A stretch of 64,000 bases of DNA from Cyanobacteria bacterium UBA2855 (GTDB lineage: Bacteria > Cyanobacteriota > Vampirovibrionia > Gastranaerophilales > Gastranaerophilaceae). Location: positions 1-64,000 of the forward strand of contig DEFJ01000024.1 in assembly GCA_002350725.1 (NCBI GenBank), in the 5' to 3' direction. This document shows, piece after piece, positions 45,310 through 53,956 of this stretch; position 1 is the first letter of the stretch, and each line of letters begins with the position of its first letter. The notes under the pieces are model-generated. The model made no database searches, was not told where the DNA came from, and was given only the letters and a program-made list of their open reading frames with translations. A program made the translations under genes and the position numbers.

Positions 45310-45885
45310 TTAACAATCTTTTATTCTTCTGATTATTTTAGCAGGTACACCTGCAACTATAGTATTGGCAGGTACATCTTTAGTAACAACAGCATTTGCC
45401 CCTATAATTGCCCCCTCACCAACAGTTACACCCTGCAAAATTGTCGCATTAGAACCTACCCATACGTTATCCCCGATAGTAATTGGTTTTGGAAAAATAT
45501 TTTGTCTGAATTGCGGTCTTTCATCGTGATTTAAAGTCGCAAGCGTTACATTATGCCCGATTAAAACACCATTTCCGATAGTTATACCGCCTTGATCCTG
45601 AAATTTACAACACGCATTAATAAAAACATTCTTACCAACAACGATATTTTTACCGCAATCCGTATGGAAAGGCGGAAAAAGCCTAAATGTTTTATCAACT
45701 TTTCTGCCTGTTAGCTTTGAAAATAAATCAACAATTTCTTCTTCTGTATGGTACTTGTTGTTTATTTCCATCGTAATTTTTAAGGCTTCTTGGGATAATA
45801 AATGAAAAGTTTTAAGCATTTCTTCTTCTACAACTTTTCCCGTCGCCATTATTTTACGAAATTCATCCAAATCAATATTTATCAT
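45310..45885 (-). CDS. Hexapeptide-repeat sugar O-acetyltransferase (LacA/Maa type)
   Basis: From the ATG at 45885, 191 residues; the frame to 45927 overlaps no motif and is disfavoured. Left-handed beta-helix repeats (NGVLIGHNVTLATLNHD, IGDNVWVGSNATILQGVTVGEGAIIGANAVV) and the catalytic His in the N-x-N-H-D region are present. A short helical N-terminus is typical of Maa/LacA. The acceptor is unknown. It follows the TPR-glycosyltransferase gene by 22 bases, so the two may modify the same glycan. Confidence 0.88.
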   Translation of the reverse strand: MINIDLDEFRKIMATGKVVEEEMLKTFHLLSQEALKITMEINNKYHTEEEIVDLFSKLTGRKVDKTFRLFPPFHTDCGKNIVVGKNVFINACCKFQDQGGITIGNGVLIGHNVTLATLNHDERPQFRQNIFPKPITIGDNVWVGSNATILQGVTVGEGAIIGANAVVTKDVPANTIVAGVPAKIIRRIKDC

Positions 45886-45907
45886 AGTTTGATAATAACA
45901 TAAAAAT

Positions 45908-47377
45908 TTAAGTATTAATATCGGCAATTACTCTATCCATAACGGAATTCCAACTTTCGTTTTTATCGGCAAGATATAGTTTTACGCTTTCATACCAATC
46001 ACAATAAGTCAAATCGGTATGCCATCTCCAATTGTAGTTATACGGCAAAAGCACAACACAAGGTTTATTCATTGCACCGGCAAGATGCGCCAAAGAAGTA
46101 TCATTGCAAATAATTAAATCCAAATTTTCTACGGCAGCAGCTGTATATGAAAAATCCTTAAAACTTTTACTTAAATCAACAATATTATAACGTGATGCAA
46201 GTTTTTCAAATTCCTCTGCTCCCTCAAAAGTCTGCGCAGAATATACCTGAACATTATTCATATTAAATAAGCCTGAAAACGCATCTACATTTATCACTCG
46301 ATCAGTTTCGTAGTATGTATTCCCTTGCCATTTTATACCTATTTTAAATTTATCGTTATTAAAATATTTTTGTTTGTATTCTTGAACCTTTATGTTGTCC
46401 GCTTTCAAATATTGCTTACGAGATACAAACATATCTGCGGTTTTTAAACCTATAACATACGGTATACTCAAAAATGGGATATGGACATCAAAATTTAAGT
46501 CCTTTTCGTCATAAAAATAATCCATCACCTCAACTTCAGGAAAATTTTCTCTAAATAACTGACTCAATTGTACTTGAGGTTTGATAATTAGTTTTTTACA
46601 ACGCTTTTGAATAAGAGGGATGTAGCGAGCAAACATTATCATATCTCCAAAACCTGCTTCGTAGTATGTATAAAGAACTTTATCCGAAATATCTTCACCC
46701 TGCCAAATTGGTCTGTTTGGAATTAAATTCGGGTATGTAATTTCTTCCGTATCAATTGCAGTTTCTCGACATAGACGAACTTCAAAATATTTTAATCCTT
46801 CATCATAATCTTTCATCCTGAAATAATTTAGCGCAAGAAAATATTTTGATTCTCTGTCATTAGGATTTATTTCCAAGCATTTTAAATAGTATTCTTTTGC
46901 TTTTTCCGGTATATGAAACAATGTATATAAATTAGCAAGATTAAAATTTATATCACGAGATTTTGGATTAAATTCCAATGCTTTCAGGTAGTATTTTTCC
47001 GAATTTTCAAAATCCAAAAGATTTTTATAAGCTAAACCAATTCCAAATGCAGATTCACCTGTTAGCCCGAAAAGTTTTTCTTCCTTTAATCTTACCTTAA
47101 GCTCCTTTTTGTAATTTTTTTGTTGAAAATATATGTGCGCCAATGTTTCGTAAAAATACTGCTCTTTTTGAATATCAATTGCTTTTAAAACATATTTTTC
47201 CGCTTCTATATAGTTTTTTTGCTGTAATTCACACATTCCGACAAGATTTAAAACCTCGCTGTCGTTAGAATCTTCATCAAGTATTTTTTTATAAAAAACT
47301 TCAGCTTCAGAAATTTTTCCCGCCGAGTGCAGTTGAAATGCTTTATCAAAAATTTCTTTTCTTAAGTTACTCTCCAT
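45908..47377 (-). CDS. TPR protein with C-terminal GT9-like glycosyltransferase domain
   Basis: A 489-residue protein. Residues about 1-190 are five to six TPR units (AEVFYKKILDEDSNDSEVLN and KAKEYYLKCLEINPNDRE are clear). Residues about 215-489 resemble the ADP-heptose-transferase-like fold: YTYYEAGFGDMIMFARYIP, WQGNTYYETDR and ICNDTSLAHLAGAMNKPCVVLLP, the last being the nucleotide-binding signature of this group. Likely a cytoplasmic transferase for a glycan or protein. An acetyltransferase follows. Confidence 0.82.
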   Translation of the reverse strand: MESNLRKEIFDKAFQLHSAGKISEAEVFYKKILDEDSNDSEVLNLVGMCELQQKNYIEAEKYVLKAIDIQKEQYFYETLAHIYFQQKNYKKELKVRLKEEKLFGLTGESAFGIGLAYKNLLDFENSEKYYLKALEFNPKSRDINFNLANLYTLFHIPEKAKEYYLKCLEINPNDRESKYFLALNYFRMKDYDEGLKYFEVRLCRETAIDTEEITYPNLIPNRPIWQGEDISDKVLYTYYEAGFGDMIMFARYIPLIQKRCKKLIIKPQVQLSQLFRENFPEVEVMDYFYDEKDLNFDVHIPFLSIPYVIGLKTADMFVSRKQYLKADNIKVQEYKQKYFNNDKFKIGIKWQGNTYYETDRVINVDAFSGLFNMNNVQVYSAQTFEGAEEFEKLASRYNIVDLSKSFKDFSYTAAAVENLDLIICNDTSLAHLAGAMNKPCVVLLPYNYNWRWHTDLTYCDWYESVKLYLADKNESWNSVMDRVIADINT

Positions 47378-47439
47378 GAGGGGAATTATAACATATTATT
47401 GAGTTTGTGACAAGTTCATATTGCTAATTTTGACTTAAT

Positions 47440-47928
47440 TTAATTCTTTGTAAATACAATAGAATAAGCATATTCTATAGCTTTTTGGGCAAATAAATAT
47501 TTCATAAATTTTCTTGGAATAAACGAAGGTAATCTAAAAGCTCTTACATATATTTTCTCATCATAATATACGGATACAAACACTAATCCAACGGGTTTTT
47601 CTTTTGTACCACCTGTTGGTCCTGCAATACCCGTTGTACAAATTGCAATTTCACAACCTGTTCTATTGTGTAAACCTTTAGCCATCGCATAGGCACATTC
47701 ATGACTCACGGCACCAAATTCCTGCAAAATTTCAGAAGACACGTTAAGATACTCTTCTTTCGCCTCATTTGCATATGTTACAAAATTTGCTTTCACAAAT
47801 TCAGAGCTTCCTGAAATATCAGTAAACATTGAGCTAAGTAATCCTCCGGTACAGGATTCAGCCGTTGCAACAGTCATTTTCTTATCTATTAAAATTTTTG
47901 CAAGTTTTTTTAATTTTCTATCAAACAT
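47440..47928 (-). CDS. pncC: Nicotinamide-nucleotide amidohydrolase (CinA C-terminal type)
   Basis: A 162-residue stand-alone CinA C-terminal domain that deamidates NMN to NaMN in the pyridine nucleotide cycle. TVATAESCTGGLLSSMFTDISGSS holds the catalytic Ser; YAMAKG and TTGIAGPTGGTKEKPVGLV are conserved. The minus-strand TATGTTATAAA (extended -10) ends eight bases before the ATG, and no ribosome binding site is seen, so it is near leaderless. Confidence 0.92.
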   Translation of the reverse strand: MFDRKLKKLAKILIDKKMTVATAESCTGGLLSSMFTDISGSSEFVKANFVTYANEAKEEYLNVSSEILQEFGAVSHECAYAMAKGLHNRTGCEIAICTTGIAGPTGGTKEKPVGLVFVSVYYDEKIYVRAFRLPSFIPRKFMKYLFAQKAIEYAYSIVFTKN

Positions 47929-47998
47929 ACTTTTATTTTATAACATACAGGATTTTCTACAATATATAACCCGTTTGGGTATTAAATATTAAGTGATG

Positions 47999-48027
47999 TT
48001 ACAACATTGTAATGAAAAATTGTAATT
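47999..48027 (+). promoter_or_regulatory. Possible operator before the HTH-recA unit
   Basis: TTACAA-CA-TTGTAA (47999-48012) is a perfect palindrome, followed by a further half-site TTGTAA at about 48020-48025. It lies 53 bases before the start codon of the HTH gene, a suitable place for autoregulation. It does not resemble a known LexA box. Confidence 0.35.
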
Positions 48028-48079
48028 TTTTTATAAATAAAATAAAATAGTGGTGGGAAAGTTTGAGGGATTATTAATT

Positions 48080-48613
48080 ATGACAAACACTGCAACAAAG
48101 GAGAGAACCTTAACTCCACAGGAAGTTAGAGCTATTTTAAATACTGATAATAAGGAAATTATTGAACTTTGCAAAAAAGCTTCTATTATGCCGAGAAAAA
48201 ATAACAAAGGCATGACATATTTTTCTTATGAAGAAGTTAAAAATTTAAGAAAAGTTCAATCTGCTAAAGGTACTGCGGCTAAAACGGTTACATCACCGAT
48301 AGTTAGTGCAAAAACCTCCGGAACAGGTATTAATCCTATCCAAGCGACTGCTTTTCAAAATATTTTATCATCAATACAAAATATGGAATCAAACCTTAGC
48401 GATAAAATCGCTAAAGTTATTGATGAAAAACTTGAAGGTATGGATGAAGTTGTTGTTGAATTAATCAGATGTAAAACCGACAATGAAACTTTAAGACAAA
48501 AAATCGTTGAATTAAACAAGGAAGTTTATCAATTGAAAAATAATCTTAACAGCTACAAACCTGTTGGATTAGGTTTTTACGTAAAAAAAGAACAACACGC
48601 ATGGAATCAATAA
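48080..48613 (+). CDS. Putative DNA-binding protein with MerR-like HTH and coiled coil
   Basis: From the ATG at 48080 (GAGGG ten bases upstream) about 177 residues. Residues 10-60 (TLTPQEVRAIL, ELCKKASIMPRKNNKGMTYFSYEEVKNL) have the pattern of a MerR/excisionase-type winged helix. A Ser/Thr/Ala-rich linker leads to a coiled coil near 95-160 (NMESNLSDKIAKVIDEKLE; LRQKIVELNKEVYQLKNNL) and a short KKEQHAW tail. It is 15 bases upstream of recA, so probably co-transcribed with it. Specific function unknown. Confidence 0.6.
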   Translation: MTNTATKERTLTPQEVRAILNTDNKEIIELCKKASIMPRKNNKGMTYFSYEEVKNLRKVQSAKGTAAKTVTSPIVSAKTSGTGINPIQATAFQNILSSIQNMESNLSDKIAKVIDEKLEGMDEVVVELIRCKTDNETLRQKIVELNKEVYQLKNNLNSYKPVGLGFYVKKEQHAWNQ

Positions 48614-48628
48614 GAGGTAAAGCAGTTT

Positions 48629-49654
48629 ATGGCGGTTAAAGATAAAGAAACAGCGGCAGCTCCTGTTGCCGATGAGAGAAGTAAGGCGTTAAAATTAGCT
48701 ATTGAGAAAATAGAAAAAGATTTCGGTAAAGGCGCAATAATGAAATTGGGGGATAAAGCTACGGTTAATGTAGATGCAATCCCTACAGGTTCATTGGCGT
48801 TAGACATAGCTCTTGGTATTGGCGGTGTTCCTCGCGGACGTATTATTGAGATTTACGGACCTGAAAGCTCAGGTAAAACAACTCTTGCACAACATATTGT
48901 TGCAGAATGCCAAAAAAGAGGCGGTATTGCAGCATACGTTGACGCTGAACATGCACTTGATCCTGAATATGCAAGAAATTTAGGGGTACAAGTTGATGAT
49001 TTACTTATTTCCCAACCTGATACAGGTGAACAAGCTTTAGATATTACAGAAGAATTAGTTCGTTCAGGTGCAGTTGATGTAGTTGTTGTTGACTCAGTAG
49101 CAGCATTAGTTCCTAAAGCCGAAATCGAAGGCTCTATGGAAGATCAGCAAATGGGTTTGCAGGCTCGTTTGATGAGTAAAGCTTTGAGAAAGTTAACCGG
49201 TATTATCGGAAAAACAAGTACAACCGTTATATTTATCAATCAGTTGAGAATGAAAATCGGTGTTATGTACGGTAATCCTGAAACTACAACCGGCGGTAAT
49301 GCTCTTAAATATTACGCAAGTGTTCGTTTGGAAATCAGACGCACGGAAGGATTAAAAGGTGACGGAGAAGAAATCGGTAACCATGTAAGAGTAAGGGTTC
49401 TTAAGAATAAAGTTGCACCTCCGTTTAGAACTGCTGAATTTGATATTATCTTTGGAAAAGGTATTTGTAAAATCGGAAATATCTTAGACGTTGCCGTAAA
49501 CTTAAATATTGTAAATAAGGCAGGCTCTTGGTTTAGCTTTAAAGACGAAAAACTTGGTCAGGGACGTGATAAGGCTAAAGAATACTTAACCGAACACCCT
49601 GAAGTGCTTGAAGAAGTTGAAACGTTAGTTCGTCAAAAATTGGCAGAAGAATAA
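48629..49654 (+). CDS. recA: Recombinase RecA
   Basis: A 341-residue standard RecA: EKDFGKGAIMKLG, Walker A GPESSGKTT, YVDAEHALDPEYA, DVVVVDSVAALVPKAEIEG (Walker B), the L1/L2 loops around MGLQARLMSKALRKL and GNPETTTGGNALKYYASVR, and the C-terminal domain. Catalyses homologous strand exchange and LexA/UmuD cleavage where present. Preceded by AGAGGTAAAG. Confidence 0.98.
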   Translation: MAVKDKETAAAPVADERSKALKLAIEKIEKDFGKGAIMKLGDKATVNVDAIPTGSLALDIALGIGGVPRGRIIEIYGPESSGKTTLAQHIVAECQKRGGIAAYVDAEHALDPEYARNLGVQVDDLLISQPDTGEQALDITEELVRSGAVDVVVVDSVAALVPKAEIEGSMEDQQMGLQARLMSKALRKLTGIIGKTSTTVIFINQLRMKIGVMYGNPETTTGGNALKYYASVRLEIRRTEGLKGDGEEIGNHVRVRVLKNKVAPPFRTAEFDIIFGKGICKIGNILDVAVNLNIVNKAGSWFSFKDEKLGQGRDKAKEYLTEHPEVLEEVETLVRQKLAEE

Positions 49655-49682
49655 CAATATTCTTTATAGCAAAAAATAATAT

Positions 49683-49719
49683 TTTCGACTTTTGTATTGA
49701 TTATGAAAGTCGAAATTTT
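49683..49719 (+). terminator. Terminator-like hairpin that encloses the next gene's start codon
   Basis: TTTCGACTTT (49683-49692) pairs perfectly with AAAGTCGAAA (49706-49715), followed by TTTT. The 13-base loop contains the ATG (49703-49705) of the radical-SAM-like gene. It may terminate recA mRNA, hide the next start codon, or both. Confidence 0.6.
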
Positions 49720-51193
49720 ATCTTGTAATAATTTATATAACCCGCAAACAGCTAATATATCGGGATATAAGTATAATCAAACGAATTCTGTTTGTGACAC
49801 ATTGGATTTGAATTTGAACAAACACCGTTCAAATTCCGATGTGAGTTTTTGCGCAAACCCGATACAATCCGTAAAAGAGTATTTCAATTATTTAAAAGTA
49901 CAAAGATTCACAAACGGTCTTATAAATTATATAAGGCAACAAAATAACCCTGAAAACCTTTTCTTTAGGAATATAAGTATGGAAAAATTAGAAGGGTTAC
50001 AGTATGGGATAAAAGTTTTTAAGGGCTTAACAATGAAGGATATTCAATATTTAAGTGAAAACCTCCATGTTATAGCTGTCAAACGCGGTTGTAATAACAT
50101 GTGCGGATATTGTTATGCCGATGCAAAACCCTCAAACAGAGAAATGTCTTGGGAAGATTTTACAACTATAACTCGCGGATTTAAAACCTTGCGTAAACGC
50201 TTAGGCAATTTACCTCTTTTTGGGGAAAATCTTCCTACAAACAATGATCCCATTTTTCTTACAACAGAGGCTTTTTATGATGCTGATTGTATGAATATTG
50301 TAATAAAAAATAAAAGAAACAAATTATTTGATATGAGAGATATTATAACAGAGATATATGAATCAATGGGACGTAAGTCTTGTTTTGATACATCAGGTTG
50401 GAATCCGGAAAATAAAATTATGCAAGAAAGAGCCGAACAGTATGCACAATATTTTTCAGAACAGAAAAATATGGATAAACTAAATGCCTTTAATTTATCA
50501 TTTAATCCATTTAATGCCTCATATATTGCCGGGGTAAAAGCTCTTAAAAATGGAGATATTGAAAAATTCCGGAGATTAAAAGACAAATTTACAGACAGAA
50601 TAGCTAATGCAATATACACTTTCACTCCACTTCTAAAATCTGAAAAATTTGGTATTATGTCAAGAAGTTTTGGTATAAACTCAATAAACGCTGATTATTT
50701 TGATTTTGCAGCAATGTATGGTCTGGTACACGAGGTATCTACAAAACTTGAAAAATTATATCAAGCCGATTTGAACAAAACACAAAAATATGTGAAAAAT
50801 GAAGAAGATATAAAATTTTATGTTGATATTGCAACACAGAAAATGAGTAGAGTTAGTACAGCATTAAATTCGTCCGGCAGAATGAAACAATTTATGGAAA
50901 CTTTTGGCATAAAAGATAATATAAAATTATATGATGATGACGTTAATATGGTATACGATAATTTAGTTAAGGAAGGCAGATATCATAGAATATTATCTCA
51001 CAGATTAATCGACACTGACGGAAAAGTTTATCACATGAACTATGCTATGTTTTTCCCAACGGAAATACAATTAAATATTTCTAATAAAACCCAAACGCCA
51101 AAACTTGCTAATTTAAAAGAAAATTGTCTGATATCAAAAGAAATTATAAACAGAAAAGAAGAACTACATCCTATAGGTGCATTTCTCGATTAA
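49703..51193 (+). CDS. Radical SAM-like protein of unknown family
   Basis: A 496-residue protein. VKRGCNNMCGYCYADAKPS holds the C-x3-C-x2-C motif for a 4Fe-4S cluster and S-adenosylmethionine, in the right context (preceded by a beta strand, followed by a helix). LFGENLPTNNDPIF may continue the barrel, but later SAM motifs are not clear. The N-terminal 75 residues are Asn-rich and contain SDVSFCANPI, similar to other proteins in this window. Reaction unknown. The ATG sits in the loop of a hairpin and has no Shine-Dalgarno site. It overlaps the rsmD stop by 4 bases, tail to tail. Confidence 0.6.
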   Translation: MKVEILSCNNLYNPQTANISGYKYNQTNSVCDTLDLNLNKHRSNSDVSFCANPIQSVKEYFNYLKVQRFTNGLINYIRQQNNPENLFFRNISMEKLEGLQYGIKVFKGLTMKDIQYLSENLHVIAVKRGCNNMCGYCYADAKPSNREMSWEDFTTITRGFKTLRKRLGNLPLFGENLPTNNDPIFLTTEAFYDADCMNIVIKNKRNKLFDMRDIITEIYESMGRKSCFDTSGWNPENKIMQERAEQYAQYFSEQKNMDKLNAFNLSFNPFNASYIAGVKALKNGDIEKFRRLKDKFTDRIANAIYTFTPLLKSEKFGIMSRSFGINSINADYFDFAAMYGLVHEVSTKLEKLYQADLNKTQKYVKNEEDIKFYVDIATQKMSRVSTALNSSGRMKQFMETFGIKDNIKLYDDDVNMVYDNLVKEGRYHRILSHRLIDTDGKVYHMNYAMFFPTEIQLNISNKTQTPKLANLKENCLISKEIINRKEELHPIGAFLD

Positions 51194-51723
51194 TCCGGTA
51201 ATTTTAAGAAGGTTAAAGTTTTATCTCCGTATTGTTTTTGTTTGATAATACTCCAACCGTCAAAATCAACCTCCGTAACATGCTCAAGAATTACAATACC
51301 TTGTGATAAATTCTTTACGGAATTTAAAGCTTGCTCATATACTCCCGAAAAATACGGCGGATCAATATAAATTACATCAAATTCTTCATCTAATGTTTTT
51401 ACCGCTTTTATACTATCCCCTTTGATAAGTTTAATGTCATAATCTTCAGTTTTTAAATATTTTTGAAAATTACTTTTAATAACAGCAAATACTTTCGGAT
51501 TTTTTTCAATTGCAACAGCCTTTGAAAAACCACGAGAGATAGCCTCTAAAGTCATTATTCCGGAGCCTGAAAACATATCAAGAAAATTAGAGTTATCAAA
51601 ATCTATAAGAGCTTGCAGAGTATTAAAAACACTCATTCTGACTTTTGATAATGTCGGGCGAGTCAATTTCTCGTCCGGTGCGGTAATTTTTTGTCCTTTA
51701 AATTTGCCTGCAGTTATATTCAT
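51190..51723 (-). CDS. rsmD: 16S rRNA (guanine966-N2)-methyltransferase
   Basis: From the ATG at 51723, 177 residues; the frame extends to 51765 but MNITAGKFKGQKI is the normal RsmD start. Motifs: RPTLSKVRMSVFNTL, FLDMFSGSGIMTLEAISRG (SAM loop) and IYIDPPYFSG (N-P/D-P-P-Y catalytic). TAAAAT on the minus strand (51736-51731) ends seven bases from the ATG, with no ribosome binding site, which again predicts a leaderless message. Confidence 0.93.
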   Translation of the reverse strand: MNITAGKFKGQKITAPDEKLTRPTLSKVRMSVFNTLQALIDFDNSNFLDMFSGSGIMTLEAISRGFSKAVAIEKNPKVFAVIKSNFQKYLKTEDYDIKLIKGDSIKAVKTLDEEFDVIYIDPPYFSGVYEQALNSVKNLSQGIVILEHVTEVDFDGWSIIKQKQYGDKTLTFLKLPD

Positions 51724-51826
51724 ATTAACTATTTTACAATGAACAAAAAATATAGTATAATTCAATATACAACGTAGAATTAAACCTATGCGCAGAATTA
51801 ATTTTAGTCAATAGATAAAGGAGTTT

Positions 51827-53134
51827 ATGAGCGAAGAAACAAACAAAACTGATATTATAATAGTCGGCGGAGGTCCTGCAGGACTTGCGGCTGCCGTAAC
51901 CATTGCTCGTGCTGGCTATAAACCGATTGTTATAGAAAGAGGGACTTTTGCAGGCTCAAAAAATGTATTTGGCGGTGCAATTTATACTGATGCCACAAAA
52001 GAAATTTTTCCTGATTTTGAACAAACAGCACCGCTTGAAAGAAAAAATATTGAACATAAATTTGCGATTTTAGGTGAAAATGACAGTACAGTAATTTCAT
52101 ATAGAAACAATCCCAAAGATGCGGTTAGTTACAGCGTAATTCGTGCGAAATTTGACAGATGGATGGCTGAAGAAGCAGAAAAAGCAGGTGCAGTCATTGT
52201 CGAAGAAACTGTTGTAAAAGAATTACTTATAGATGATGAAAAAGTGGTTGGTATAAGGACAGAACTTGAAGATTACTATGCTAATATTGTAATCATAGCT
52301 GACGGCGTAAATTCACTTCTTTCAAAACAAATAGGCTTTAGAGAAGATATTAAACCTAAAGATGTCGCCTTATCCGTTAAAGAAGTCATAAAACTTGATA
52401 AAAACATCATTAACGACAGATTTTTAATAAATGATGATGAGGGTTGTATATATGAACTCTTTGGGGGTTCAATGTTGGCTAAGCTTGGTTTGGGTTTTAT
52501 ATACACAAACAAAGACAGCATTAGTATCGGATTAGGAATTACATTAGATGAACTTGACGGTACGGGAATAAAGCCATATGAATTACTTGATAAAATCAAA
52601 AGTCATCCGACACTTGCACCTTTAATTAAGGATGGAGAAACTATAGAGTATTCCGCTCATCTAATACCTGAAGGCGGATATAAAAAATTGCCGAAACTTT
52701 CAGGTTCCGGAGTTATGGTGGTTGGCGATGCAGCTATGCTGGTTAACAATATGCATTGGGAAGGAACAAATCTTGCAATGCTTAGCGGTAAAATTGCAGG
52801 AGAAACGGCAATATTTGCTTTATCTCAAAATGACTTTTCAAAAGAAACTCTTTCAAAATATGATAAAGAATTAAAAAAATCTTTTATAATGAAAGATTTA
52901 TACACATACAGAAATTTAATGGATGTAATGCATGATAAAAAATCAGTGTTTATGGATTTTTATTTCAAAAAAATCAATACGTTTTTTGAAATGTTTACCT
53001 CGGTAAACGGAATCCCTAAAAGGAAATTATACAGAACTTTTATAAAAGATTTTATAAAAGAAAGAGGCTTATGCGGATTATTTTCAGACGGATGGAGCGT
53101 ATTAAAATTAATATGGAGTATATTGGTAAAATGA
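51827..53134 (+). CDS. fixC: FixC-type electron transfer flavoprotein:quinone oxidoreductase
   Basis: A 435-residue FAD enzyme of the ETF-QO/FixC family. The FAD motif is IIVGGGPAGLAAAVTIARAG; KNVFGGAIYTDA, SVIRAKFDRWMAEEAE and MVVGDAAMLVNNMHWEGTNLAMLSG are conserved. It accepts electrons from FixAB (not in the window) and passes them to quinone or supports electron bifurcation. AAAGGAG precedes the ATG. The fixX ferredoxin gene overlaps its stop (ATGA). Confidence 0.92.
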   Translation: MSEETNKTDIIIVGGGPAGLAAAVTIARAGYKPIVIERGTFAGSKNVFGGAIYTDATKEIFPDFEQTAPLERKNIEHKFAILGENDSTVISYRNNPKDAVSYSVIRAKFDRWMAEEAEKAGAVIVEETVVKELLIDDEKVVGIRTELEDYYANIVIIADGVNSLLSKQIGFREDIKPKDVALSVKEVIKLDKNIINDRFLINDDEGCIYELFGGSMLAKLGLGFIYTNKDSISIGLGITLDELDGTGIKPYELLDKIKSHPTLAPLIKDGETIEYSAHLIPEGGYKKLPKLSGSGVMVVGDAAMLVNNMHWEGTNLAMLSGKIAGETAIFALSQNDFSKETLSKYDKELKKSFIMKDLYTYRNLMDVMHDKKSVFMDFYFKKINTFFEMFTSVNGIPKRKLYRTFIKDFIKERGLCGLFSDGWSVLKLIWSILVK

Positions 53135-53406
53135 ATTTAGATAAAAAACTTTCCACATTAAAATACACACCGGATGAGAATTCTCATTTGAAACCGACAC
53201 AAGAAGATTGTGTAAGTTGTAAAACCCGTTCTTGTATAAATGCGTGTCCTGCAGGAGTGTATGAATGGTTAGAAAATGAAAATAAACTTCTTGTGAAATA
53301 CGAAAATTGTTTAGAGTGCGGAGCCTGCCGTATTATATGTGCAAAACATTCTCTAAATTGGGAATATCCAAAAGGCACAAAAGGAGTAACATTTAAAAAA
53401 GGTTAA
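53131..53406 (+). CDS. fixX: FixX ferredoxin-like protein
   Basis: From the ATG at 53131 (overlapping the fixC stop), 91 residues. CVSCKTRSCINACPAGVYEW and CLECGACRIICAKHSLNWEYPKG are the two Cys clusters; the second binds the 4Fe-4S centre and the ending matches FixX. A longer frame starting inside fixC has no support. Confidence 0.92.
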   Translation: MNLDKKLSTLKYTPDENSHLKPTQEDCVSCKTRSCINACPAGVYEWLENENKLLVKYENCLECGACRIICAKHSLNWEYPKGTKGVTFKKG

Positions 53407-53440
53407 TTAAAATTTGTAATCAGTATAAGGAGAAAGAAGT

Positions 53441-53809
53441 ATGAAAGAACAGTACACAAATCAGCACAGACGTTGGTATGACAAAGATCCGGTATTATCT
53501 CAAGCAATGGAAACACTTGAACACAGCAATGATGAAACTCAGATTAAAGTAGCATTGAATTTGATTAAAATCATCATTGAACACAACATTGAGGATGAAC
53601 AATTTGAAGCGGTTGAAGATATTATCAATGCAGTAGGTTCAGGAATTGATGAAAACAGAAAAGGTCGTTGGTATGACATAGATTCTACTGTTAGAACAGC
53701 AATGAATATGCTTCAAAACTGTCCGGAAGCAACTCAAAGAATTATTGCTAAAGAAATGGCAAAAATGGTTGTAGATAAAATTAAAACTGACGAAGATAAT
53801 GAGGAATAA
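53441..53809 (+). CDS. Protein with a duplicated RWYDxD motif, unknown function
   Basis: A 122-residue acidic helical protein. RRWYDKDPVLSQAMETLE (about 10-27) and GRWYDIDSTVRTAMNMLQ (about 77-94) are clear copies of one unit, each followed by a predicted long helix, so the protein is an internal duplication. No catalytic motif. AAGGAGAAAG precedes the ATG. It follows fixX by 34 bases and may be in the same transcript. Confidence 0.6.
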   Translation: MKEQYTNQHRRWYDKDPVLSQAMETLEHSNDETQIKVALNLIKIIIEHNIEDEQFEAVEDIINAVGSGIDENRKGRWYDIDSTVRTAMNMLQNCPEATQRIIAKEMAKMVVDKIKTDEDNEE

Positions 53810-53956
53810 ATAAGTTAATAAATTTTTTCAACAGAAATAAAGTATAAAGTCTTTTTGTGTAATTATGAAATCACCTTAAATATTATTAAAATGTCTAATG
53901 CCTATATTATTTTATATAATATAATTGTATGATAAATATAATATAGGAGAATTTAT

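Noticed and set aside
53071..53130. A longer start for fixX inside fixC.
   Set aside because: The conserved ferredoxin starts at 53131 with the usual ATGA overlap; the extra residues are Arg/Ile-rich and come from the fixC frame.
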